Numbered from the stretch's first letter, positions 16,043-26,278 are shown. The stretch: 64,000 bases of DNA from an uncultured Blautia sp. (GCF_937880195.1 NZ_CALFLA010000009.1:8904-72903); one strand, 5' to 3'. The notes: generated by a model not told the origin, from the sequence alone. Translations and numbers: made by a program.

Positions 16043-17533
16043 ATGCAGGAATGGATGATTGCCATGCTCGTGATCAGTATACTTCTGATCGTCCGGGACA
16101 TGGCAAAAACTATTTTGGCAGGGCAAATACCCAAAAAAGAGGAAAAGTTTGCCCTTTGTGAAAGCCATCCGCAGAAGGAGAAGGTGGAACGCTACGCCGC
16201 CTCCTTCCAGAAGCTGGCAGAAACCTTTTATGGAATGCCCTATCGTAAGGAATATCTCAGCGCAGGGCAGGTGGAAGTTATACTTTCGGATGCTAGCGGA
16301 GAAATGTGCAGCCATTGCTATCACAGAGAGATCTGCTGGGGAGAAAACGCCGGAGCCTTAAAGCGGGGCGGCGAGGCGATGATACGCGCTATGGAAGAGG
16401 GAAACGAAGAAGAGGTGGAGACTATCCGGGCAGAATGGGCTCAAATGTGCTGCAGATCAGTTCAATATCTGGAAGCTGTCCGGGAAAGTTTCAAAAAGGA
16501 AAAACAAAATCTGATATGGAATAACCGTATGATCGAAAGCCGTCTTGCAGTGGCGCAGCAACTTACGGAAACAGCCAGGATCATGGAAACAGTTGCAGAG
16601 GATCTCTATGATATTGCGCCTGCGGATCCAGGGCTTTGGGAAAATATCAGAAGATCCCTGAAAAAAAGACATATTGTGTTGAAAAATGCCTGGGTTATGG
16701 ATAAGGTAGAGGGACGGAGACAGATGTTTTTGACCATGCGGGCAAGAAGCGGTCAGTGTGTTTCTGTGACAGAGGTGGCCCAGATGCTTTCTGGTCTTTG
16801 CGAATGTGCCATGACCTCGGCTGAAGACAGCAGATGTATTGTAAATGGTGAATACCATACAGTGCATTTTGTAGAGGACTGCAGCTATCAGGTTATGTAT
16901 GGGGCGGCCAAACTTACCAGAGAAGAAGAAAAGGTTTCTGGAGATAATTATATATGCAGACAGGAAGAAGACAGGTTTGTTATGTGCCTTTCTGACGGAA
17001 TGGGTTCTGGGATGGACGCCTGCAGAGAAAGCGAGATTGTTGTGGAGCTTCTGGAACAGTTTCTGGAATCGGGATTTTCTCAGGAGACGGCGGCAAGAAT
17101 GGTAAATTCTGCTCTTGTGCTAAAGGGCAGGGAAGGAATGTTTTCTACAGTGGATATTTGCGCCCTGGATCTGTATACAGGGATCTGCAGCTTCCTGAAG
17201 GCGGGAGCTGCTTCCACTTTTATTAAAAGAGATCACTGGGTAGAGGCTATTTCTTCGGAAAGCCTTGCGGCAGGTCTGATGCAGCAGATTGATTTTGATA
17301 TGGCGTCCAGAAAACTTTATCATGGAGACTATCTGATCATGATGACAGACGGGGTACTGGATGCTCTTCCTACAGAGAGGGAGGAGGAAACCATGAAGGA
17401 AATCATTATGGATATTCAGGAAGAAACCCCAAGAGAAGTGAGCCGGGGAATTTTGGAAAGGGTGCTTGGCTACAGCGATTACCGGGCCAGAGACGATATG
17501 ACTGTTCTTGTGGCAAGCATACTTCGTAAATAA
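16043..17533 (+). CDS. spoIIE: Stage II sporulation protein E (short form), PP2C-type phosphatase
   Basis: A 496-residue protein in the spoIIE position (after divIC, before tilS). One N-terminal membrane helix (WMIAMLVISILLIV) precedes a Cys-containing middle region and a C-terminal PP2C phosphatase domain: SDGMGSGMDA, STVDICALDLYTG, FLKAGAASTFIKR, IMMTDGVLDAL and RDDMTVLVASI match SpoIIE closely. SpoIIE dephosphorylates SpoIIAA to release sigma-F in the forespore. Known SpoIIE proteins are about 800 residues with ten membrane segments; here nine are missing. ATG 16043 follows GGGGGAGGGG; the ATG at 16007 overlaps the -10 box and is rejected. Confidence 0.85.
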   Translation: MQEWMIAMLVISILLIVRDMAKTILAGQIPKKEEKFALCESHPQKEKVERYAASFQKLAETFYGMPYRKEYLSAGQVEVILSDASGEMCSHCYHREICWGENAGALKRGGEAMIRAMEEGNEEEVETIRAEWAQMCCRSVQYLEAVRESFKKEKQNLIWNNRMIESRLAVAQQLTETARIMETVAEDLYDIAPADPGLWENIRRSLKKRHIVLKNAWVMDKVEGRRQMFLTMRARSGQCVSVTEVAQMLSGLCECAMTSAEDSRCIVNGEYHTVHFVEDCSYQVMYGAAKLTREEEKVSGDNYICRQEEDRFVMCLSDGMGSGMDACRESEIVVELLEQFLESGFSQETAARMVNSALVLKGREGMFSTVDICALDLYTGICSFLKAGAASTFIKRDHWVEAISSESLAAGLMQQIDFDMASRKLYHGDYLIMMTDGVLDALPTEREEETMKEIIMDIQEETPREVSRGILERVLGYSDYRARDDMTVLVASILRK

Positions 17534-17559
17534 AGACAAAAGAGGAGACAGAAGGATTC

Positions 17560-18954
17560 ATGCAGGATCAGATCTTTAAAAAGGTTCAGGCTTTTGCTGA
17601 AAAAAATAGAATATTTCAGGACTGCTCTCTGGTGATAGCCGGGGTGTCAGGGGGCGGAGACTCCATGGCAATGTTGGACATTTTGCAGCGCTTTTCTTCT
17701 GCGTATGATTTTGAACTTCGGGTAGTTCATGTAAATCATGGGATTCGGGGAGAGGAGGCTCTCAGAGACCAGAATTTTGTGGAAAAGGTCTGTGAAGAAA
17801 GAGGGATTTCCTGCGGAGTGTATTCCTATCCGGTTCCGGCCCTTGCCGGACAATGGAAAACAGGAATGGAAGAAGCCGGAAGAAGAGTGAGAAGAGACGC
17901 CTTTCAAAAAGAACTGGAAGGATCAAAAAAGCAAAAGGGACTGATCGCCCTTGCCCATAATAAGAACGATCTGGCGGAAACCATGATCCATCATCTGTGC
18001 CGGGGAACCGGGCTTAGAGGGCTTTCTCCTATGAAAGCCAGAAAAGACGGAGTGATTCGGCCTGTTTTATGTTTAGAACGAAAAGAAATTGATAACTATC
18101 TGAAGGAGAGGAAGATTTCTTTTGTAGAGGACAGTACCAATTTTGAAGACGAATATACAAGAAATAAAATACGCCATCATCTGCTTCCAGTCATGGAAAA
18201 GGAGATTAATGAGCGCACAGTAAGCCATATGGCGGAAACTGCAGAGCTGCTTGGACAGGCGGAGAAGTTTTTGCAGACAGAGGGCGCCGTTCTGGCAGCT
18301 TCATGCAAAAACCAGGATGGGTATCTTTTTGGCAGGGATTTTTTTGCAAAACAGGAAATCCTCCAGAAATATGCAGTGAGACAGGCTATGGAGGAGCTGG
18401 CCGGACGCAGGAGAGATCTTTCTATGCTTCATGTAAAACAGGTTTTGGAGCTGGCCGGCCTTGGAACTGGAGCTGTCTTAGATCTGCCCTTTACTCTTGG
18501 GGCCGAAAAGACATATGAAGGCATTCTCCTGAGAAGAAAAAAGTCTCCGATTTGGGAGTCTATAAAGAAGGAAGAACATCCTCTTCCCCTTCAGGGCGTT
18601 CTGGAGTGTGTTTACGGATGCTTTGAAACAAAAATCTTTCCCTGGTCAGACCAGAAGATTTGTGAAAAAAAGTATACGAAATGGCTGGATTATGATAAAA
18701 TAAAATACGATGTATCTATCCGTACCAGAAAATCAGGTGATTACCTGATCGTAAACAGTGAAGGCCGCCATAAGAAGCTTACACGGTGCATGATCGACGA
18801 AAAGATCCCCCGTGAAAAGAGGGACGAGATTCCTCTTGCCGCAGCCGGAAGTGAGATCCTGTGGATTGTGGGCGGAAGGATGAATGAAAGGTATAAGATC
18901 ACATCAGAAACAAAGAATGTGTTGGAAATTAAATACAAAGGAGGACAAATGTAA
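17560..18954 (+). CDS. tilS: tRNA(Ile)-lysidine synthetase
   Basis: A 464-residue enzyme that attaches lysine to C34 of the CAU-anticodon tRNA-Ile, changing its identity to AUA decoding. The P-loop-like ATP motif is SGGGDSMAML, and the HNKNDLAETMIHHLCRGTGLRGLSPM stretch is characteristic. A C-terminal TilS domain (VSIRTRKSGDYLIV...KKLTRCMIDEKIPREKRDEIPL) is present, so this is the long form. It overlaps hpt by one base (TAATG). Confidence 0.94.
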   Translation: MQDQIFKKVQAFAEKNRIFQDCSLVIAGVSGGGDSMAMLDILQRFSSAYDFELRVVHVNHGIRGEEALRDQNFVEKVCEERGISCGVYSYPVPALAGQWKTGMEEAGRRVRRDAFQKELEGSKKQKGLIALAHNKNDLAETMIHHLCRGTGLRGLSPMKARKDGVIRPVLCLERKEIDNYLKERKISFVEDSTNFEDEYTRNKIRHHLLPVMEKEINERTVSHMAETAELLGQAEKFLQTEGAVLAASCKNQDGYLFGRDFFAKQEILQKYAVRQAMEELAGRRRDLSMLHVKQVLELAGLGTGAVLDLPFTLGAEKTYEGILLRRKKSPIWESIKKEEHPLPLQGVLECVYGCFETKIFPWSDQKICEKKYTKWLDYDKIKYDVSIRTRKSGDYLIVNSEGRHKKLTRCMIDEKIPREKRDEIPLAAAGSEILWIVGGRMNERYKITSETKNVLEIKYKGGQM

Positions 18955-19484
18955 TGAGTGAAAAAATCAGAGTATTGCTCAGTGAAGAAGAGGTTGACGC
19001 AAGAATTAAACAGATCGCCGAAAAGATCAGTAAGGATTATGCAGGAAAGGAACTGCACCTGATCTGTGTTCTGAAGGGTGGCGTTTTCTTTACCTGTGAG
19101 CTTGCCAAGAGACTTACAGTGCCGGTATCTCTTGACTTCATGTCTGTTTCCAGTTATGGAGACGATACAAAGTCAAGCGGCGTGGTAAGGATCGTAAAGG
19201 ATCTGGACCAGCCTTTGATCGGCAAGGACGTACTGATCGTAGAGGATATTATTGATTCAGGAAGAACCTTAAGTTATCTTATTGAGATCCTGAAGGGCCG
19301 TAATCCAAACAGCGTCCGTCTCTGCACACTTCTGGACAAGCCGGAGCGCAGAGTAAAGGATGTGCAGGTAGATTACTGCTGTTTTAATATCCCTGATGAG
19401 TTTGTAGTAGGATATGGGCTGGACTATGCCCAGAAATATCGCAATCTCCCGTTTATCGGCGTGGTAGAATTGGACAGAGAATGA
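18954..19484 (+). CDS. hpt: Hypoxanthine-guanine phosphoribosyltransferase
   Basis: A 176-residue purine salvage enzyme using PRPP to make IMP or GMP. The PRPP-binding loop is VLIVEDIIDSGRTL, the substrate loop SVSSYGDDTKSSG, and the base-binding region FVVGYGLDYAQKYRNLPFIGVV. Length is normal for the family. It is coupled to tilS by overlap and lies 15 bases before ftsH, the conserved tilS-hpt-ftsH order. Confidence 0.95.
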   Translation: MSEKIRVLLSEEEVDARIKQIAEKISKDYAGKELHLICVLKGGVFFTCELAKRLTVPVSLDFMSVSSYGDDTKSSGVVRIVKDLDQPLIGKDVLIVEDIIDSGRTLSYLIEILKGRNPNSVRLCTLLDKPERRVKDVQVDYCCFNIPDEFVVGYGLDYAQKYRNLPFIGVVELDRE

Positions 19485-19499
19485 AAGGAGATTCAGTAA

Positions 19500-21335
19500 G
19501 TGAATAAGCAGCCAAGCAGAATTGGCCTGTATCTGGTTTTGATCGTATTTCTGGTTGCCGGATATTTTTATCTGAACAATCAGGTGACGACCCAGAGCGA
19601 TTATACTATCGAAGCTTTGGAGCAGGCGGCAGAAGAAGGGAAAGTTTACGATGCGGTTATTTATCAGAACCGGGAGGTCCCCACAGGTTCTGTAACAGCC
19701 GAGATCCAGGATGAGGGACAGAAACGTGTTTATGTAACAGACGTTAAGAAAGCCCAGGAAATGCTTTCCAAAAACAATGTTTTTGCCCAGGTCAAGAACG
19801 TTCCCCAGCAGAATGTATTTCTCACCACACTCCTGCCGTTGCTTTTAACCGGCGGTCTGGTTATCTTTTTGTTCATGATGATGAACAGACAGATGTCCGG
19901 CGGCGGAAGTAACGCAAAAATGATGAATTTTGGCAAGAGCCGTGCAAGAATGATGCTTCCTGACGACAAAAAAGTAACCTTCCAGAATGTGGCGGGTCTT
20001 CAGGAAGAAAAGGAGGATCTGGTCGAGGTGGTCGACTTTTTGAAAGCACCTCAGAAGTATACAAATGTAGGAGCCAGGATTCCCAAGGGAGTTCTCCTTG
20101 TAGGCCCTCCCGGAACAGGTAAGACCCTTCTTGCCAAGGCGGTTGCCGGAGAAGCAGGGGTTCCGTTTTTCTCTATTTCCGGTTCTGATTTTGTGGAAAT
20201 GTTTGTAGGCGTAGGCGCTTCCAGGGTCCGCGACCTTTTTGAGGAAGGCAAGAGACATGCGCCCTGTATTATATTTATTGACGAAATAGATGCGGTTGCC
20301 AGACAGAGAGGAACAGGCATGGGTGGCGGTCATGACGAGAGAGAGCAGACTCTGAACCAGCTTCTTGTAGAAATGGATGGTTTTGGAGTGAATGAAGGAA
20401 TCATTGTTATGGCGGCTACCAACCGTGTGGATATTCTGGATCCGGCGATCCTCCGTCCAGGACGTTTTGACAGGAAGGTGGCTGTGGGACGCCCGGATAT
20501 TAAGGGAAGAGAAGAAATACTCCGGGTACATGCAAAGGATAAGCCTTTGGGAGAAGACGTGGATCTGACCCAGATCGCGCAGACAACAGCAGGATTTACA
20601 GGGGCAGATCTGGAAAACCTTCTCAATGAGGCAGCTATCATGGCGGCAAGAGACAGCCGAAGCTATATTATGCAGCAGGATATCAAACATGCTTTTATTA
20701 AAGTGGGTATTGGCGCTGAGAAGCGCAGTAAGGTGATCTCCGAAAAAGAAAAGAAGATCACTGCTTACCATGAGGCAGGACATGCGATTCTCTTTCATGT
20801 GCTTCCAGATATGGAGCCTGTTTATACGATTTCCATTATCCCTACAGGAATCGGTGCGGCAGGTTATACTATGCCTCTTCCAGAAAACGACGAAATGTTT
20901 AATACAAGAGGTAAAATGCTTCAGGATATCACTACGCTTCTGGGCGGCCGGGTAGCGGAGGAGATTATCTTTGGCGATATCACAACAGGAGCTTCCAATG
21001 ATATCAAAAGGGCTACCGGTACGGCCAGAGCTATGGTTATGCAGTACGGTATGTCTGAAAAAATGGGACTGATCGCTTATGGAGACGAAGGAGACGAGGT
21101 CTTTATCGGAAGAGATCTGGCTCATACAAGAAGCTACAGCGAAGAGGTTGCCAAGGACATTGACCAGGAAATCCATGATATTATCGACCAGTGTCATCAG
21201 AGAGCCAAGGAAATCATTCTTCAGAATCAGGACGTGCTTCATAAATGCGCAGCCCTTCTTCTTGAGAAGGAAAAAGTGCAGAGGGATGAGTTTGAGGCAC
21301 TTTTTACAGAGCATAATGAAAAAGGGGAAAAATAG
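19500..21335 (+). CDS. ftsH: ATP-dependent zinc metalloprotease FtsH
   Basis: A 611-residue membrane-anchored AAA+ protease. Two N-terminal membrane helices (about residues 7-25 and 105-124) flank an outside domain. Then follow Walker A GPPGTGKT, Walker B IIFIDEID, the second region of homology ([21 protein letters not shown]), and the zinc site HEAGH with a downstream acidic ligand. It degrades damaged membrane proteins and regulatory substrates, and is needed for sporulation in Bacillus. Start is GTG at 19500 after AAAGGAG. Confidence 0.96.
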   Translation: MNKQPSRIGLYLVLIVFLVAGYFYLNNQVTTQSDYTIEALEQAAEEGKVYDAVIYQNREVPTGSVTAEIQDEGQKRVYVTDVKKAQEMLSKNNVFAQVKNVPQQNVFLTTLLPLLLTGGLVIFLFMMMNRQMSGGGSNAKMMNFGKSRARMMLPDDKKVTFQNVAGLQEEKEDLVEVVDFLKAPQKYTNVGARIPKGVLLVGPPGTGKTLLAKAVAGEAGVPFFSISGSDFVEMFVGVGASRVRDLFEEGKRHAPCIIFIDEIDAVARQRGTGMGGGHDEREQTLNQLLVEMDGFGVNEGIIVMAATNRVDILDPAILRPGRFDRKVAVGRPDIKGREEILRVHAKDKPLGEDVDLTQIAQTTAGFTGADLENLLNEAAIMAARDSRSYIMQQDIKHAFIKVGIGAEKRSKVISEKEKKITAYHEAGHAILFHVLPDMEPVYTISIIPTGIGAAGYTMPLPENDEMFNTRGKMLQDITTLLGGRVAEEIIFGDITTGASNDIKRATGTARAMVMQYGMSEKMGLIAYGDEGDEVFIGRDLAHTRSYSEEVAKDIDQEIHDIIDQCHQRAKEIILQNQDVLHKCAALLLEKEKVQRDEFEALFTEHNEKGEK

Positions 21336-21482
21336 CATGTACAATTTACACAAAAACAAATAGGCATTTTTGTGAAGTTTGTGCACACTTATTTGTTGAC
21401 CCATGCTATTATATATATCGTAAAAACCCCCCAATACATTATATAGTTTTTGCTACACCCCATAAGAAGAAATACCTTCTCC

Positions 21483-21533
21483 AAAACAGCCAGCTTATCC
21501 CGCTGGCTGTTTTACTATGCAAATTTTTGGTTG
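21483..21533 (+). terminator. Intrinsic terminator between ftsH and the GH13 gene
   Basis: Twelve-bp stem AAAACAGCCAGC/GCTGGCTGTTTT (21483-21494 and 21522-21533 after the TTATCCC loop begins; right arm starts near 21502). It lies 150 bases beyond ftsH. The bases between hold no gene; an AT-rich stretch near 21396-21418 (TTGACC, TATATA) could be a weak promoter for a short transcript, but the spacing is poor. Confidence 0.75.
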
Positions 21534-21612
21534 CTGTTTTTACTGGTTCTTGTAAGGAAAGCAAAATTACGTTAAAATAAGCATATGTTTAAAGATAAAA
21601 GGGGATTAATCT

Positions 21613-23721
21613 ATGAAGCTTGAAAAAGAAAACATAATGAAAAAAATGCAGTATATTTTAAATATGCGTTCAGTATTAAATAAAGATGCTTTTTTCAGTG
21701 ATGGAACCAAATATTACCGTAACCCGGCAGAGCCGGAAGCCGGAGAAACAGTAATGCTGAGCTTCCGCACCCAGAAGAATAACGTGGATGCAGTTTATCT
21801 TGTATCAGAGGGTAAGAAATATAAAATGAAAATATATAAAACCCTGAAGGATTTTGATTATTATGGAGTCAAGATCACAATGCCGGATAAAGTGTTCCGC
21901 TATTATTTTGAGATCAGTTATGGATGGATCACCTGCTATTACAACAGCATGGGCGTTCATACAGAAATCCAGGAGAGGGATTCTTTTGAAATTTATCCTG
22001 GATATCATACGCCTGACTGGGCAAAAGGCGCTGTGATGTATCAGATTTATGTGGACCGTTTCTGCAACGGCGATCCTCATAATGACGTGGAAACAGGAGA
22101 ATACTCCTATCTGGGAGAGCATTGTGCAAAAGTGCAGGACTGGGGAAAGATTCCTGCTGTTATGGGAGTGCGGGAATTTTATGGCGGAGATCTGAAAGGT
22201 GTTCTTGATAAGCTGGATTACCTTCAGGATCTGGGAGTAGAGGTTGTTTATCTGAATCCGATTTTTGTTTCTCCCAGCAACCATAAGTATGACTGCCAGG
22301 ATTATGATTATGTGGATCCTCATTTTGGAAAGATCATTGAGGATAACGACTGTCTTTTGAATCCGGGAGATCAGGATAATACGCATGCCCATAAATACAT
22401 TACCCGTGTGACAGACAAGAAGAATCTGGAGGCCAGCAACCGTCTTTTTGCCAAGCTGATAGAGGAAGTCCATAAAAGAGGTATGAAGCTGATCCTGGAC
22501 GGAGTATTTAATCACTGCGGTTCCTTTAATAAATGGATGGACAGGGAGCGGATCTATGAGGGCCAGGAGAATTACGCTCCCGGCGCATATATATCAGCAG
22601 AAAGTCCGTACCGTTCCTTTTTTGGCTTCCGCGACCAGGGGGCATGGCCTTATAACAACTCCTATGACGGCTGGTGGACTCACGAAACCCTGCCGAAGCT
22701 GAACTATGAGGGATCAGAGAAACTTTATGATTATATTCTTGAAATTGGCAAGAAATGGGTGTCTCCGCCTTTTAACGCAGACGGATGGCGTCTGGATGTT
22801 GCCGCGGACTTAGGCTACAGCAATGAATTTAATCATCAGTTCTGGAGGGATTTTCGAAAAGCAGTAAAAACAGCCAATCCAGATGCTTTGATCCTTGCAG
22901 AGCATTACGGAAATCCAGAGGGCTGGCTTCAGGGAGACCAGTGGGATTCCGTAATGAACTACGACGCTTTTATGGAGCCTGTAACCTGGTTTTTAACAGG
23001 AATGGAAAAACACAGCGACGAATACAGGGAGGATCTCTACGGAGACAGCGGCGCTTTTATCGGCGCAATGATGCAGCATATGCGTTCCCTTCATATGTCG
23101 GCGCTTCATACGGCTATGAATGAACTTTCAAACCATGACCATTCCCGTTTTCTTACAAGAACAAACCGGAGGGTAGGAAGGATTTCTTACGCAGGGGCTC
23201 AGGCGGCGTCTGAAAATGTCAGCAAAGCAGTGATGAGGGAAGCGGTTGTAATACAGATGACATGGCCGGGAGCGCCTACTCTTTATTATGGAGACGAGGC
23301 CGGAGTCTGCGGATTTACAGACCCGGATAACAGAAGAACCTATCCCTGGGGACAGGAAGACCAGGATTTGATCCTTTTTCATAAAAAAATGATCGCGATT
23401 CATAAGAAATACAGGATTTTGAGATCGGGATCCCTAAAATTCCTCTGGAACGATTATCAGGGGCTTTGCTATGGAAGATTTTCCCATACAGAACAGATCA
23501 TAGTAGTGATCAATAACCGTGAGGAAGGCAGAGAAGTGACACTGGATATCTGGCAGACTGGCATTACCCGGCTGGAGGAGACGGTGATCACCAGACTTAT
23601 GCTGACTACTCAGGACGGATTTACCGATGAAGAAATACAGATCACATCAAGAGCAGGCTGCCTTACGCTTTATCTGCCGCCAAAAAGCGCCATGGTTCTC
23701 CATCATAAAGACATCCGGTAA
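21613..23721 (+). CDS. Glycoside hydrolase family 13 (alpha-amylase/neopullulanase-like)
   Basis: A 702-residue intracellular enzyme (no signal peptide). The N-terminal domain (about residues 1-135) looks like the beta-sandwich found in neopullulanases/cyclomaltodextrinases. The (beta/alpha)8 catalytic domain has the four GH13 regions: DGVFNHCG, GWRLDVAADLG (nucleophile Asp), LILAEHYGNP (acid/base Glu) and LSNHDHSRF (stabilising Asp). It probably degrades imported maltodextrins or stored glycogen. It is monocistronic; ATG 21613 follows AAAAGGGG. Confidence 0.88.
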   Translation: MKLEKENIMKKMQYILNMRSVLNKDAFFSDGTKYYRNPAEPEAGETVMLSFRTQKNNVDAVYLVSEGKKYKMKIYKTLKDFDYYGVKITMPDKVFRYYFEISYGWITCYYNSMGVHTEIQERDSFEIYPGYHTPDWAKGAVMYQIYVDRFCNGDPHNDVETGEYSYLGEHCAKVQDWGKIPAVMGVREFYGGDLKGVLDKLDYLQDLGVEVVYLNPIFVSPSNHKYDCQDYDYVDPHFGKIIEDNDCLLNPGDQDNTHAHKYITRVTDKKNLEASNRLFAKLIEEVHKRGMKLILDGVFNHCGSFNKWMDRERIYEGQENYAPGAYISAESPYRSFFGFRDQGAWPYNNSYDGWWTHETLPKLNYEGSEKLYDYILEIGKKWVSPPFNADGWRLDVAADLGYSNEFNHQFWRDFRKAVKTANPDALILAEHYGNPEGWLQGDQWDSVMNYDAFMEPVTWFLTGMEKHSDEYREDLYGDSGAFIGAMMQHMRSLHMSALHTAMNELSNHDHSRFLTRTNRRVGRISYAGAQAASENVSKAVMREAVVIQMTWPGAPTLYYGDEAGVCGFTDPDNRRTYPWGQEDQDLILFHKKMIAIHKKYRILRSGSLKFLWNDYQGLCYGRFSHTEQIIVVINNREEGREVTLDIWQTGITRLEETVITRLMLTTQDGFTDEEIQITSRAGCLTLYLPPKSAMVLHHKDIR

Positions 23722-23741
23722 AACTGTTCCTAAAATACATC

Positions 23742-23770
23742 TTGACAGCTTCATAATGGTATGGTACGAT
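23742..23770 (+). promoter_or_regulatory. Promoter of the amino acid ABC transporter operon
   Basis: TTGACA (23742-23747), 17 bases, TACGAT (23765-23770). Confidence 0.7.
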
Positions 23771-23843
23771 ATCAATACTTTCACATGGTAGAGTGACTGC
23801 GTGATAAAACAAAAAAGTAAAATAAAGTGAGGGGTAACACATT

Positions 23844-24668
23844 ATGAAGAGAAGAACAGTGGCAGTAATGATGGCAGCTTTGATGGCAATGGGAATGGTG
23901 TCTGCAGTGAACGTACAGGCAGGCGTAGACGACAAGACTCTGATTGTTGGATTTGATGCGGAGTACCCTCCATATGGATATATGGATGAGAATGGTGAAT
24001 ATACAGGTTTTGATTTGGAATTGGCTCAGGCAGTATGCGACCTGGAGGGATGGGAGCTGGAGAAGAAGCCGATTAACTGGGACTCCAAGGATATGGAACT
24101 GAATTCAGGCTCTATTGACTGTATCTGGAACGGTTTTACCATGAATGGAAGAGAGGATGAATATACTTTTTCCGTACCATATGTAGATAACAGTCAGGTG
24201 ATCGTGGTAGCAGAGGATTCTGGAATTGAGAAGCTGACAGATCTTGCCGGAAAGACCGTAGGCGTTCAGGCGGCTTCCGCAGCTCTGGACGTACTTAAGA
24301 GCGAGGAAGAAGGCGGTCAGAAAGCGCTTGCTGATACCTTTGGATCTCTGAATGAATTTGCGGATTACAATACAGCGTTTACCGAGCTTCAGGCAGGCGC
24401 TCTGGACGCTCTTGCCATTGACGTCGGAGTGGCAAAATATCAGATCAAGTCCAGAGGAGAAGGTTTTGTAATGCTGGACGAAAGCCTGAATACGGAGCAG
24501 TATGCAATCGGATTTAAGAAGGGCAATGATGAGCTTTGCGAGATCGTGAATACAGATCTTCAGAAACTTGCTGACGACGGAACCGTTCAGGAACTGGCTG
24601 AGAAGTATGAGATTGCAGACATGGTTACTCTGGGAACAGAAAAAGCCGAAGACAGTGAAGCAGAATAA
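23844..24668 (+). CDS. Polar amino acid ABC transporter substrate-binding protein
   Basis: A 274-residue family 3 solute-binding protein (GlnH/HisJ/FliY type). The mature N-terminus shows the family's opening LIVGFDAEYPPYGYMDENGEYTGFDLELAQAV. The signal peptide (MKRRTVAVMMAALMAMGMVSA, cleavage likely after VQA) has no lipobox cysteine, unusual for a Gram-positive binding protein, which would normally be a lipoprotein; it may be released or held by an uncleaved signal. It is first in an operon with the permease and ATPase. The acidic C-terminus (EKAEDSEAE) is variable. The substrate is a polar amino acid or cystine by family; not resolved. Confidence 0.9.
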   Translation: MKRRTVAVMMAALMAMGMVSAVNVQAGVDDKTLIVGFDAEYPPYGYMDENGEYTGFDLELAQAVCDLEGWELEKKPINWDSKDMELNSGSIDCIWNGFTMNGREDEYTFSVPYVDNSQVIVVAEDSGIEKLTDLAGKTVGVQAASAALDVLKSEEEGGQKALADTFGSLNEFADYNTAFTELQAGALDALAIDVGVAKYQIKSRGEGFVMLDESLNTEQYAIGFKKGNDELCEIVNTDLQKLADDGTVQELAEKYEIADMVTLGTEKAEDSEAE

Positions 24669-24710
24669 GAATCATCTGTCTGATAAAGTTTAATAAAAGG
24701 ATCATAAAAC

Positions 24711-24751
24711 AGGCTGCAGTGCAGGTTGGAGGACAACAGGCGCAGCAGCCT
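24711..24751 (+). other. Intercistronic hairpin between binding protein and permease genes
   Basis: AGGCTGC (24711-24717) pairs with GCAGCCT (24745-24751) over a 27-base loop, followed by TTATTT. Such elements commonly keep the binding-protein message more abundant than the permease message. Confidence 0.5.
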
Positions 24752-24776
24752 TATTTGCGACAATGGAGGAAAAGAT

Positions 24777-25424
24777 ATGAGTTTTCAGGTAATGCTTAAG
24801 CAGCTTACCATGGGTTTTGGGTCTACGCTGATGATTTTCTGTCTGACCCTTTTGTTTTCTCTGCCACTGGGACTGGTAGTATATTTTGGGAGAGTCTGCA
24901 AGTTTAAGCCACTGAGCCTTTTGGTAAAATGTTATATATCCATTATGAGAGGAACGCCTTTGATGCTGCAGCTTCTTTTGTGGTATTTCGGACCCTTTTA
25001 TCTGTGGGGAATGAATATCGGAGGGTATAAATTCACTGCGATCATCCTAGGATGTTCTCTGAATTATGCGGCGTATTTCGCAGAGATTTATCGTTCCGGT
25101 ATTGAATCCATTCCGGCCGGCCAGTATGAAGCGGCGCAGCTTTTAGGTTACAACAGGATCCAGACTTTTATGAAGATCGTTCTGCCTCAGATGGTAAAAA
25201 TCGTCCTTCCCTCTGTGACCAATGAGGTGATCACTCTTGTAAAAGATACTTCTCTTGTATATTCTGTATCCTACATAGAAATGTTTGCCAGAGCGAAACA
25301 GATAGCGGCGGCAGAGACAACGGTCATGCCTTTTATCATTGCCGGCGTATTTTATTATATTTTTAATTTTGTGGTGGCGTGGATCATGGAATGGTTTGAG
25401 AAAAAACTGAACTATTATCGCTAG
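24777..25424 (+). CDS. Polar amino acid ABC transporter permease
   Basis: A 215-residue inner membrane permease with about five helices. The His/Glu/Gln/Arg/opine family start (FQVMLKQLTMGFGSTLMIF) and the EAA coupling loop (PAGQYEAAQLLGYNRIQTFMKIVLPQ) are clear. ATG 24777 is used because GGAGGAAAAG precedes it; upstream in-frame codons in this reading frame lack a ribosome site. Only one permease gene is present, so the channel is probably a homodimer. Confidence 0.92.
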   Translation: MSFQVMLKQLTMGFGSTLMIFCLTLLFSLPLGLVVYFGRVCKFKPLSLLVKCYISIMRGTPLMLQLLLWYFGPFYLWGMNIGGYKFTAIILGCSLNYAAYFAEIYRSGIESIPAGQYEAAQLLGYNRIQTFMKIVLPQMVKIVLPSVTNEVITLVKDTSLVYSVSYIEMFARAKQIAAAETTVMPFIIAGVFYYIFNFVVAWIMEWFEKKLNYYR

Positions 25425-25436
25425 GAGGCAGAAAAA

Positions 25437-26198
25437 GTGAAACTTCTGGAAATGAAAAACATAAAAAAAGAATTTAACGGACTGAAGGTTCTAAAAGATA
25501 TCTCCCTTCATGTAGAGGAAGGCGAGATCGTTTCTATTATCGGCCCCTCCGGTTCAGGAAAATCCACCTTGCTCCGCTGCGCAGCCATGCTTTCGGATAT
25601 TGACAGTGGGGAAATATCCTATATGGGAAAAAAAACAGTCTGGATGGAAAACGGACGCCCGGTAACTCCGTCCAAAAAGGAACTGAAGGAGATTTGTTCC
25701 TGTTTTGGCATGGTGTTTCAGAATTTTAATCTTTTTCCTCATTATTCAGTAATGAAAAACATAACGGACGCGCCCATTCATGTACAAAAAAGAAACCGGG
25801 ATGAGGTATATAAAGAGGCTCGGGAGCTTCTTGCAAAAATGGGGCTGTCTGACAAGGAAGACGCATATCCCTGCCAGCTTTCCGGCGGTCAGTGCCAGAG
25901 AGTTGCCATTGCCAGAGCTCTTGCTCTGAATCCCAGGATTTTATTTTTTGACGAACCTACATCAGCCCTTGACCCGGAGCTTACAGGAGAAGTGCTGAGA
26001 GTGATCCGGTCTCTGGCGGATCTTCATATTACCATGGTGATCGTTACTCATGAAATGAATTTTGCCAGAGATATTTCTGACAGGATCATTTTTATGGATC
26101 AGGGAGTGACTGCCGTGGAGGGAACGCCGGAGGAGGTATTTTCTTCTGATCATGCGAGAATGAGGGAATTCCTGGGCAAATTCCACCAGGGAGCGTAA
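25437..26198 (+). CDS. Polar amino acid ABC transporter ATP-binding protein
   Basis: A 253-residue ABC ATPase with Walker A GPSGSGKS, signature LSGGQCQR, Walker [13 protein letters not shown], and the H-loop VTHEMNFA. It matches the GlnQ class. It begins with GTG at 25437, eight bases after AGGAGG, 12 bases beyond the permease stop, completing the three-gene transporter operon. Confidence 0.94.
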   Translation: MKLLEMKNIKKEFNGLKVLKDISLHVEEGEIVSIIGPSGSGKSTLLRCAAMLSDIDSGEISYMGKKTVWMENGRPVTPSKKELKEICSCFGMVFQNFNLFPHYSVMKNITDAPIHVQKRNRDEVYKEARELLAKMGLSDKEDAYPCQLSGGQCQRVAIARALALNPRILFFDEPTSALDPELTGEVLRVIRSLADLHITMVIVTHEMNFARDISDRIIFMDQGVTAVEGTPEEVFSSDHARMREFLGKFHQGA

Positions 26199-26207
26199 GA
26201 AAAGAGG

Positions 26208-26236
26208 TTGCTTTTAAATCAGGGATGTTATATAAT
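26208..26236 (+). promoter_or_regulatory. Promoter of purB
   Basis: TTGCTT (26208-26213), 17 bases, TATAAT (26231-26236), 42 bases before the chosen purB start. Confidence 0.75.
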
Positions 26237-26278
26237 TTTCTTCGTATCAGGAATCTTTCAAACGATAGGAGAAACGGA

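Noticed and set aside
19845..21434. Long (529-codon) open frame on the minus strand opposite ftsH
   Set aside because: It lies wholly antisense to a certain gene, has no ribosome site or recognisable motif, and its composition (rich in His, Cys, Ser, Phe) is what the complement of ftsH codons gives.
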